A DNA stretch of 5,369 bases from Oscillibacter sp. (lineage in GTDB: Bacteria; Bacillota; Clostridia; Oscillospirales; Oscillospiraceae): contig JAAVHG010000081.1 of NCBI GenBank assembly GCA_014799855.1, positions 5,019 to 10,387 of the forward strand, in the 5' to 3' direction. Position 1 is the first letter of the stretch; every line of letters starts with the position of its first letter. Below are positions 1 to 5,139 of the stretch, one piece after another. The translations under genes were made by a program, and so were the position numbers. A model generated the notes under the pieces. It did not search any database. It saw nothing but the letters and a program-made list of their open reading frames with translations, and was not told where the DNA came from.

Positions 1-444
1 CAGATGATCGCCCATATGGGCATGGCCAACACCATCTTTGCCCTGGTGTTCCCGGGCATCGTCAGCGCCTTCGGCGTGTTCTTCCTCCGCCAGACCTACA
101 TGGGCATTCCGGTGGAAATCGGCGAGGCGGCGTATCTGGACGGGTGCAACCAGTGGCAGACCTTTGTCAAGGTCATGTTCCCCCTGACGGGCACCTCCGT
201 GGCCGCTCTGACCATCTTTACCGCCGTCTTCGCTTACGGCGATCTGATGTGGCCTCTGGTGGTCAACTCCGACCTGACCATGATGACCCTCAGCTCCGGC
301 CTTGCCACTCTGCGCGGCCAGTTCACCACCAACTTCCCGGTGCTGATGGCCGGCTCCCTGCTGGCGATGCTGCCTATGGTGATTCTCTATCTCATCTTCC
401 AGCGCCAGTTCATCGAGGGCATCGCCTCCACCGGCGGCAAGTAA
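1..444 (+). CDS. Sugar ABC transporter permease, MalG/MsmG type (CUT1 family), C-terminal part
   Basis: This is the C-terminal ~147 residues of an inner-membrane permease of a carbohydrate ABC importer (binding-protein-dependent, CUT1 family). The reading frame is open from base 1, so the start and about half of a usual 270-300-residue protein lie outside the window. The family hallmark, the EAA loop that docks on the ATPase, is visible at 124-183: EAAYLDG followed nine residues later by V-M-F-P. The canonical form ends I-x-L-P, so Val and Phe are mild substitutions. Three hydrophobic segments are visible, about residues 10-30, 60-85 and 112-134 of the fragment. The tail, with MAGSLLAMLP and FQRQFIEGIASTGGK, is typical of MalG-like subunits, the second permease of such operons. 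An alpha-galactosidase follows 424 bases downstream on the same strand, so the likely cargo is an alpha-galactoside such as raffinose, stachyose or melibiose. That substrate is inferred from context only. Confidence 0.93.
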   Translation, partial: QMIAHMGMANTIFALVFPGIVSAFGVFFLRQTYMGIPVEIGEAAYLDGCNQWQTFVKVMFPLTGTSVAALTIFTAVFAYGDLMWPLVVNSDLTMMTLSSGLATLRGQFTTNFPVLMAGSLLAMLPMVILYLIFQRQFIEGIASTGGK

Positions 445-470
445 GTTACTTTTCTTGTAAGAAAAGTAAC
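445..470. repeat. Perfect 12-bp inverted repeat directly after the permease stop codon
   Basis: GTTACTTTTCTT (445-456) and AAGAAAAGTAAC (459-470) are perfect reverse complements separated by only GT. The left arm begins on the base after the TAA stop. No T-run follows on either strand, so it is not a standard intrinsic terminator, although it may still stabilise or trim the permease transcript. It resembles dispersed hairpin repeats that I associate with intergenic regions of gut clostridia; that resemblance is from memory and was not searched. Confidence 0.8.
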
Positions 471-481
471 CAAAAGAACCT

Positions 482-605
482 TTCCCTCGCTGACGGGGCT
501 TGGTGTGGAACCGGGCTTCCGCGACGGCAACGTTAGAAGTGCGCTCTGGAAGCGGCCTGTCTCTTGAAGATGGGCGCGTGGCGTTCTCTCGCTGACCGGG
601 CCTGG
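482..605. repeat. Degenerate direct repeat, two 22-bp copies 102 bp apart
   Basis: The copy at 482-503 (TTCCCTCGCTGACGGGGCTTGG) and the copy at 584-605 agree at 19 of 22 positions. The core CTCGCTGAC is identical in both. Looser similarity continues after each copy (a GGGC-T/C-TC stretch, then CGACGGC against CGGCGGC). The period of 102 is a multiple of three, but no convincing coding frame spans the two units. Confidence 0.6.
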
Positions 606-685
606 ATTAGATCGGGCCTCAACGGCGGCGTGAAACCAGCGAGTCGAAAGAGTTTATTTATTCGCGTTATCCATCCTTTCTCCCC

Positions 686-722
686 CCAGCCCCGGCCCGG
701 CGATCCGCCCCGCCGGGGCTGG
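686..722. repeat. GC-rich stem-loop in spacer
   Basis: CCAGCCCCGGC (686-696) pairs perfectly over 11 bp with GCCGGGGCTGG (712-722). The 15-base loop itself contains GGCG (699-702) and CGCC (706-709), which can form a short inner stem. No T-run follows, so termination is unlikely on the + strand. It is the first of several hairpins leading to the alpha-galactosidase start. Confidence 0.65.
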
Positions 723-763
723 TACTTTAGACAAGCCGCAGGGCTTTGACCCCTACAGGTTTG

Positions 764-800
764 TGCGATTTTTTGTCTTGCCTGCAAGGGAAAAATCGCA
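764..800. repeat. Two-part inverted repeat overlapping the candidate promoter
   Basis: TGCGATTTTT (764-773) and AAAAATCGCA (791-800) are perfect 10-bp reverse complements. Nested between them, CTTGC (777-781) and GCAAG (784-788) pair around a 2-base loop. The right arm ends on the base before the candidate -10 box at 801, and the inner arm covers the candidate -35 box. It could be an operator, a transcript hairpin or part of a dispersed repeat; sequence alone cannot choose. Confidence 0.6.
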
Positions 801-806
801 TACAAT
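778..806 (+). promoter_or_regulatory. Candidate sigma-A promoter for the alpha-galactosidase gene
   Basis: TTGCCT (778-783) and TACAAT (801-806) are separated by exactly 17 bases. The -10 box matches the consensus at 5 of 6 positions and the -35 box at 4 of 6. Transcription would start near 813, giving a leader of about 55 bases that begins almost directly with the hairpin at 819-836. The overlap with the inverted repeat at 764-800 would allow repressor control, but no matching regulator is in the window. Read-through from the permease operon remains possible. Confidence 0.4.
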
Positions 807-818
807 TTCCGCAGAAGA

Positions 819-836
819 ACCGCCGTTCCCGGCGGT
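819..836 (+). promoter_or_regulatory. 7-bp GC-rich hairpin in the presumed leader of the alpha-galactosidase mRNA
   Basis: ACCGCCG (819-825), loop TTCC, CGGCGGT (830-836) form a perfect stem with a four-base loop. It lies 14 bases upstream of the Shine-Dalgarno site. If the promoter at 778-806 is real, the hairpin sits at the extreme 5' end of the transcript, where such structures commonly protect mRNA. It could equally be a DNA operator. Confidence 0.5.
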
Positions 837-850
837 ATTAACCACCGTAT

Positions 851-857
851 GGAGAGG
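851..857 (+). promoter_or_regulatory. Ribosome binding site of the alpha-galactosidase gene
   Basis: GGAGAGG lies 11 bases upstream of the ATG at 869, a slightly long but workable spacing. The ATG at 849 overlaps this site and is out of frame, so 869 is the best start. Confidence 0.75.
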
Positions 858-868
858 TTGCAAAGCTT

Positions 869-3055
869 ATGATTTTAGTCGATCAAGAACAGCGGATTTT
901 TACCCTGCAAACCAGTAATACCACCTATCAGATGAAGGCGGATACATTCAACGTCCTTCTTCACGCCTACTACGGCCCCCGGGTGGAGGCGGACATGACC
1001 TACCTGATCCGCCGTGCGGATCGAAGCCATACTCCCAATCCCGACGAGGCCGGAACCAACCGCAGCTATTCCCTGGACACCATGCCCCAGGAGTATTCCA
1101 CCTGCGGCGTGGGGGACTACCGCATCCCCTCCATTGAGATGGAGCAGGCTGACGGCAGCCACGCCATGGACCTCCGCTATACCGGATACGAGGTCCGCAA
1201 AGGGAAGTATACCCTGGAGGGCCTGCCCACCTTCTTCGGCCAGGAGGCCGAAACCCTGGTGATCTCCTTGGAGGACCCTGCCAGCCATGTGGCCGTGGAG
1301 CTGTACTACGGCGTTTTTGAGGAGGAGGACCTAATCACCCGCGCCGCGAAAATCGTGAACCGGAGCGGGGAGCCGGTAAAGCTCTTGAAAGCCGTCTCCG
1401 CCTGCCTGGACTTCCCCTATGCCGCCCCCATGGATTGGATTACCTTCAATGGCCGGCACATGATGGAGCGCTGTCCCAGCCGGGCGGCGTTGAATCCCGG
1501 CGTCCAGAGCGTGGCCTCCACCCGGGGACTGTCCAGCCACCAGAATAACCCCTCCGTCGTCATCTGCCGCCCCGACGCGGCGGAGGACCACGGCCTCTGC
1601 TATGGCGCGGTTCTGCTATACAGCGGCAATTTTGAAATCGCGGCGGAGCGGGCCCAGGTGGAGGACTGCCGCCTGGTGCTGGGGATTCACCCTCACCACT
1701 TCTGCTGGAATCTGGCCCCCGGCGAGAGCTTCCAGACCCCGGAGGCGGCTTTTGTCTGCTCTCCCAACGGCTTCGGCCAAATGAGCTGCCAGTTTCACCG
1801 GGCGATCCGGAAGCACCTCCTCCGCGACCCCTACGAAAACCGCCGCAGGCCTGTCCTGGTGAATAACTGGGAGGCCACCATGTGGGACTTCAACGCCGAC
1901 AAGCTAGTGGAGATTGCCGAAGCCGCCGCCCCCCTGGGCGTGGAAATGCTGGTGATGGATGACGGCTGGTTTGGCGACCGGGACGACGATTACCGGGCTT
2001 TGGGAGACTGGACCGTGGATCAGCGGAAGCTGCCCGGCGGGCTGGAGGCCCTGGTGCCCCGCATTCAGGCCTTGGGAATGAAATTCGGCATTTGGATCGA
2101 GCCGGAGATGATCAACGAGGACAGCGATCTTTACCGCCAGCATCCCGACTGGGCCCTGGCTATTCCTGGACGGGCTATGACCCGGGGCCGCAGCCAGCTG
2201 GTGCTGGACTTCTCCCGCCGGGATGTGCGGGACTACATCTATAACACGCTGAAAGCGGTGATTTCCAGCGCGGATATCGCTTATATCAAATGGGACGCCA
2301 ACCGGACCCTGGCCACCGTGTGGTCCGCCCAGCTGCCCGCCAGCCGTCAGGGAGAGCTGTACCACCGCTATGTTCTGGGCGTCTATGAAATGCTGGACTG
2401 GTTCCGCCGGGACTTCCCGGAGATCCTCATTGAGGGCTGCTGCGGCGGCGGCGGCCGGTTTGACGCCGGTATGCTGTACTACACGCCCCAGATCTGGCTC
2501 AGCGACAACACCGACGCCGTGGACCGCCTCCGTATCCAGTACGGCAGCAGCTTCTTCTATCCCGTATGCACCATGGGGGCCCACGTTTCCGCCGTACCCA
2601 ACGGCGGCACCCGCCGCACCACCCCCCTGGAGACCCGGGGCGTGGTGGCCATGTCCGGCACCTTCGGCTATGAGATGGACCTCAGCGAGACTACGGCGGA
2701 GGAGCAAGAGATCATGCGCCGCCAGACCGCTTTCTTCAAGGAACATTATGACCTGATCCAAAGGGGCGATTACTACCGCTTGACGGACCCCTTTGCCGAC
2801 GGTCCCTTTACCGCCTGGGAACAGGTTTCCCAGGACCGGCGAGAGGTGCTGGCGTCGGTGGTCACGGGAACCACCAGGGCCAACCCCGCCTTCCAGATGC
2901 TGTATCTGCGGGGTCTGGACCCGGATCTCCGCTACCGGGACCAGGAGGGGAACGTGTACACCGGCGCGGCCCTCATGGCCGGCGGCTATCCCCTGTCTCT
3001 GGACCTTTTCCTGGGGGACTACCAGTCCCGTCAGATTTACCTGAAGGCGGAATAA
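869..3055 (+). CDS. Alpha-galactosidase, glycoside hydrolase family 36 (cytoplasmic)
   Basis: This enzyme hydrolyses terminal alpha-1,6-galactosyl residues of melibiose and raffinose-family sugars by a retaining mechanism. At 728 residues it matches full-length bacterial GH36 (AgaA of Geobacillus stearothermophilus has 729). Architecture by family analogy: an N-terminal beta-sandwich to about residue 300, a (beta/alpha)8 catalytic barrel to about 640, and a C-terminal beta-sandwich. The nucleophile is D476 in YIKWDANRT and the acid/base is D546 in WLSDNTDA; their spacing of 70 equals that of D478 and D548 in AgaA. Substrate-site residues W334 (NNWEAT), D364-D365 (MDDGWFG), W409 (GIWIEPEM) and R441 (GRSQLVLD) keep the same offset of two. 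The glycine-rich loop reads EGCCGGGGRFD (522-532), with Cys525 where a Ser is common. There is no signal peptide, so it acts on imported sugar, in line with the ABC permease upstream. Family and catalysis are secure; the exact substrate is not. Confidence 0.96.
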   Translation: MILVDQEQRIFTLQTSNTTYQMKADTFNVLLHAYYGPRVEADMTYLIRRADRSHTPNPDEAGTNRSYSLDTMPQEYSTCGVGDYRIPSIEMEQADGSHAMDLRYTGYEVRKGKYTLEGLPTFFGQEAETLVISLEDPASHVAVELYYGVFEEEDLITRAAKIVNRSGEPVKLLKAVSACLDFPYAAPMDWITFNGRHMMERCPSRAALNPGVQSVASTRGLSSHQNNPSVVICRPDAAEDHGLCYGAVLLYSGNFEIAAERAQVEDCRLVLGIHPHHFCWNLAPGESFQTPEAAFVCSPNGFGQMSCQFHRAIRKHLLRDPYENRRRPVLVNNWEATMWDFNADKLVEIAEAAAPLGVEMLVMDDGWFGDRDDDYRALGDWTVDQRKLPGGLEALVPRIQALGMKFGIWIEPEMINEDSDLYRQHPDWALAIPGRAMTRGRSQLVLDFSRRDVRDYIYNTLKAVISSADIAYIKWDANRTLATVWSAQLPASRQGELYHRYVLGVYEMLDWFRRDFPEILIEGCCGGGGRFDAGMLYYTPQIWLSDNTDAVDRLRIQYGSSFFYPVCTMGAHVSAVPNGGTRRTTPLETRGVVAMSGTFGYEMDLSETTAEEQEIMRRQTAFFKEHYDLIQRGDYYRLTDPFADGPFTAWEQVSQDRREVLASVVTGTTRANPAFQMLYLRGLDPDLRYRDQEGNVYTGAALMAGGYPLSLDLFLGDYQSRQIYLKAE

Positions 3056-3122
3056 CGCAAAAAAACTGGTTTGGAAAGGGCAATGTCATTGCCTTGGATT
3101 CCCAATAGGCTTTTGGCTGCTC

Positions 3123-3171
3123 AAAAAAAGAATCCCTGACCTGATTTTGTAATCGGGCCAGGGATTTTTTC
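3123..3171. terminator. Strong intrinsic terminator, probably bidirectional
   Basis: AATCCCTG-A-CCTGATT (3131-3146) pairs with AATCGGG-C-CAGGGATT (3151-3166) around the loop TTGT: 16 paired positions with one A-C mismatch and one G-T wobble. On the + strand the stem runs into T3165-T3170 and would end the alpha-galactosidase transcript about 75 bases after its stop. On the - strand the A-tract 3123-3129 becomes a T-run, so leftward transcription from the MATE gene could stop here too. A smaller palindrome, GGCAAT-GTC-ATTGCC (3079-3093), lies between the stop codon and this terminator. Confidence 0.88.
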
Positions 3172-3380
3172 AATGACTACAAGTACGAAAAGACGACCGC
3201 AATCTAAAGAAGATTGTCAATTCTCTACATGATATATTGTCGAAAATGCACGATTGTTGAATATAGAAAATGGTCTAAAGATGCCAAGTTGATGTCTGAA
3301 TAAAACATATAGTGAGACAGAACGCATGAGAGACTGCAAACCGGCCCATTACTTTCCATGTGCTGGTCTGTAGCCTCTAT
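3172..3380. other. AT-rich intergenic stretch without recognisable genes
   Basis: Between the terminator and the IclR remnant the base composition drops clearly in G+C compared with both flanks, and no frame carries a convincing protein. The only structure noted is a small inverted repeat, CAATCT (3200-3205) with AGATTG (3211-3216). The missing C-terminal part of the IclR protein would have to lie here on the - strand. I looked for it in the three frames and found no match, so it appears deleted or replaced rather than merely frameshifted. Confidence 0.6.
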
Positions 3381-3669
3381 TTATTTCACTATGGAGGAAC
3401 TTAGGGACAGGCCCACGTCCAGCTTGTCAACGCAGATGACCTCACCCACGCTGTGCGTGGCGGTATGTACGGCAGCCGGGTACTTTGGTGTCAGAAAGGC
3501 GCACAGGTCCTTGGCCTCATTGCGGATGTCAATGCGGAAGAGCACCAAGTTTCCCATTTCAAACAGCCCGATCACAAGCCGGTACTTCCGGCTGCCGGGA
3601 ACCTGTTCCAGGTATCCGTATCCGGCCAGCGTAATAACGCACAATTTCTTCCGTTTTATGAACACCAAG
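3381..3669 (-). pseudogene. Remnant of an IclR-family transcriptional regulator (both ends lost, frameshifted)
   Basis: IclR-family proteins (about 250 residues) carry an N-terminal winged helix-turn-helix and a C-terminal effector domain, and often control sugar or sugar-acid catabolism. The - strand frame open from 3668 to the stop at 3381 reads, in order: ITLAGYGYLEQ (end of the recognition helix into the wing), SRKYRL, LFEMGNLV, RIDIRNEA, FLTPKY, and GEVICVDKLD. This is the usual order from wing to early effector domain. About 60% of the effector domain is missing; after VDKLD eleven unrelated residues precede the stop. The recognition-helix start, LGVHKT (3652-3669), is legible only in a neighbouring frame, so an indel lies near 3640-3655. 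The open frame has only a TTG start and no Shine-Dalgarno site. Codons are G/C-ending, so decay seems recent. The MATE stop codon lies 17 bases upstream of the remnant. Family is fairly sure, non-function nearly so. Confidence 0.75.
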
Positions 3670-3685
3670 CGGCATATTGGGCGGT

Positions 3686-5029
3686 TTACTCAACCCAGGA
3701 AAGCATCCGCTTTCCATAGGCGGCATAATATAAAATTCCGGTCATGTCCGCCAGAAACCAGCCGATAGGCACGGACCACCAAATACCGCATACGCCAAAT
3801 GCCGGGACGGCTGAGAGGGCGTAGGCCAAGACCACCCGGGTGCCCAGGGAAATCACGGTCAGAACAACACTCATCCCCGGCTTTCCCAAAGCCCGGTACA
3901 GGCCATAGAGCAGGAATAGACAGCCGATACCGCAGTAAAAGGCCCCTTCAATCCGCAGGTAGCGGATACCCTCCAGAATGATTTCTGTTTCTTCGGCCTC
4001 GACAAACAGGGCCATCAGAGGCCGGGCAAAGGCCCAGACCAGTCCGGAAATGACCACGCAGAAGCCCATAGATGCCAGCACCGCGCCTTTCAGGCCCGCC
4101 CGGATGCGGTTTGCCTGTTTTGCGCCGTAGTTCTGGGCGATAAAGGTGGAAAAAGCGTTGCCGAAGTCCTGGACAGGCATATAGGCGAAGGCGTCAATTT
4201 TTACCGCCGCCGCAAAAGCCGCCATGACTGTGGGACCGAAGCTGTTCACCAGTCCCTGTACCATTAGAATGCCCAGGTTCATGACAGACTGCTGTACGCA
4301 GGTAAGAACAGAAAATCCGGCGACCTCCCGGATACAGCGCCACCGAAGGGGGCTTCTACAATAAATGGCTTGGAGTTGAGGACACCGTGCCAGGGCGTAC
4401 ACGGCGATGCCAACGCCGGAGATATACTGAGCAATGACCGTGGCTTCCGCCGCCCCGGCTACTCCCCTTTTCAGCCCCAGCACAAACCAGAGATCCAGCA
4501 GAATGTTCCCTGCCGCCGAAACGGCCAGAAACAGCAGTGGGACCACCGAGTTCCCAACCGCCCGGAGAAACGAGGCAAAGTAATTGTACAGGAACGAGGC
4601 GGTGATGCCGCAGAAAATAACCGCCAGATATTCCCGCATAGAGCCCCACACCTCCTCCGGAACCCGGAGAAAGACCTGAATGAAGTCCAGACAGGCGAAG
4701 GCCAAAATATTCAGCAGCACCGCTGCCGCCGCGATCAACGCAAATGAGGCCCGTATGCTCTCCCGAAGGCCCGCCTCATCCCGCTGGCCGAAACGGATGG
4801 AGAACAAGGCTCCGCTGCCCATGCACAGACCCAGCAGGATGGAGGTCAGGAAGGTCATCAAGGAAAAGGAGGACCCCACGGCGGCCAGGGCGTTTTTCCC
4901 CAGGAATTGACCGACAATCAAAGTATCTGCCACGTTGTAGCACTGTTGCAGCAGGTTCCCCAGAATCATAGGTACGGCGAACAGCAGCATGGAGCGCATC
5001 ACCGGACCGTGGGTCAGGTCTTTGTTCAT
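3686..5029 (-). CDS. MATE family efflux transporter
   Basis: This is a 447-residue, 12-helix multidrug and toxic compound extrusion exporter of the cytoplasmic membrane, driven by H+ or Na+. Length is normal. The N-terminal helix carries the family pattern: P20 in AVPMILGNLLQQ, then CYNVADTLIVGQFLG with D35, then ALAAVG. A charged loop (RFGQRDEAGLRES) follows helix 2. The second half repeats the fold, with KIDAFAYMPVQDFGNAFSTFIAQNYGAKQ at its centre. I place the start at the ATG at 5027-5029 (MNKDLTHGP) because GAGGT lies 7 bases upstream; the TTG at 5042-5044 would add five residues and would put that site inside the gene. The gene is convergent to the alpha-galactosidase and leads into the IclR remnant and the bidirectional terminator. 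Its substrate (drug, dye, metabolite or peptide) cannot be read from sequence. Nothing ties it to galactoside use. Confidence 0.93.
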   Translation of the reverse strand: MNKDLTHGPVMRSMLLFAVPMILGNLLQQCYNVADTLIVGQFLGKNALAAVGSSFSLMTFLTSILLGLCMGSGALFSIRFGQRDEAGLRESIRASFALIAAAAVLLNILAFACLDFIQVFLRVPEEVWGSMREYLAVIFCGITASFLYNYFASFLRAVGNSVVPLLFLAVSAAGNILLDLWFVLGLKRGVAGAAEATVIAQYISGVGIAVYALARCPQLQAIYCRSPLRWRCIREVAGFSVLTCVQQSVMNLGILMVQGLVNSFGPTVMAAFAAAVKIDAFAYMPVQDFGNAFSTFIAQNYGAKQANRIRAGLKGAVLASMGFCVVISGLVWAFARPLMALFVEAEETEIILEGIRYLRIEGAFYCGIGCLFLLYGLYRALGKPGMSVVLTVISLGTRVVLAYALSAVPAFGVCGIWWSVPIGWFLADMTGILYYAAYGKRMLSWVE

Positions 5030-5035
5030 CACGTT

Positions 5036-5040
5036 ACCTC
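5036..5040 (-). promoter_or_regulatory. Ribosome binding site of the MATE gene
   Basis: On the - strand GAGGT sits 7 bases before the ATG at 5029, an ideal spacing. It decides the start in favour of this ATG over the upstream TTG. Confidence 0.75.
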
Positions 5041-5074
5041 GCAAATAGAAAGTTAACTCTTTCGTTTCGCAAGT

Positions 5075-5103
5075 ATTGTAACAATGCTTCTATCAAAAGT
5101 CAA
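5075..5103 (-). promoter_or_regulatory. Sigma-A-type promoter of the MATE gene
   Basis: Read on the - strand, TTGACT (5103-5098) and TACAAT (5080-5075) are separated by exactly 17 bases; each box matches consensus at 5 of 6 positions. Transcription would begin near 5068, giving a leader of about 40 bases. Two small palindromes accompany it: ATTGT-A-ACAAT (5075-5085), which overlaps the -10 box, and GAAAG-N6-CTTTC (5048-5063) in the leader. Either could be an operator for a MarR- or TetR-type repressor, which often control such pumps, but no regulator gene is visible. Confidence 0.7.
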
Positions 5104-5110
5104 TCTGCAA

Positions 5111-5139
5111 TTTACTTTTTGTTGGAATGGTGATACAAT
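5111..5139 (+). promoter_or_regulatory. Candidate rightward promoter, divergent from the MATE promoter
   Basis: TTTACT (5111-5116) and TACAAT (5134-5139) are 17 bases apart, and TG at 5131-5132 gives an extended -10 element (TGATACAAT). The -35 box matches consensus at 4 of 6 positions. The -35 boxes of this and the MATE promoter lie only 7 bases apart, so the two could be co-regulated. What it would transcribe is the purine-rich tract to the right, and the first clear gene there is outside the window. Confidence 0.4.

Larger units (their letters stand above)
471..868. other. Gene-free structured spacer between permease and alpha-galactosidase genes
   Basis: Together with the hairpin at 445-470, this stretch separates the permease from the alpha-galactosidase. 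Short open frames exist on both strands (for example 564-749 + and 533-805 -). They lack Shine-Dalgarno sites, have low-complexity composition rich in Arg, Pro and Gly, and match no family I recognise, so I regard it as non-coding. It holds a degenerate direct repeat (482-503 and 584-605), stem-loops at 686-722, 733-746, 764-800 and 819-836, a candidate promoter (778-806) and the ribosome binding site of the next gene. The spacing is unusually long for genes of one pathway on one strand, which suggests either an independent promoter for the enzyme or insertion of a repeat element. I see no tRNA or known riboswitch. Confidence 0.7.

Noticed and set aside
533..805. Open frames in the spacer on both strands (533-805 - and 564-749 +)
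   Set aside because: There is no Shine-Dalgarno site and no recognisable family, the composition is biased toward Arg/Pro/Gly, and both overlap the inverted repeats; they are chance frames in GC-rich DNA.
600..868. Catabolite-response (cre) site upstream of the alpha-galactosidase gene
   Set aside because: I looked for the TGNAANCGNWNNCA pattern and found no convincing match.
1904..2761. Long open frame of 285 codons on the - strand inside the alpha-galactosidase gene
   Set aside because: It is antisense to the catalytic barrel, whose active-site motifs are intact on the + strand; long antisense frames are expected in GC-rich genes. It resembles no protein family.
4370..4971. Open frames on the + strand opposite the MATE gene
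   Set aside because: They are shadows of a well-supported transporter gene, with Arg/Pro-rich nonsense sequence and no ribosome binding sites.
5042..5044. TTG start for the MATE gene
   Set aside because: The Shine-Dalgarno site GAGGT (5036-5040) lies between it and the ATG at 5029 and is correctly spaced for the ATG.
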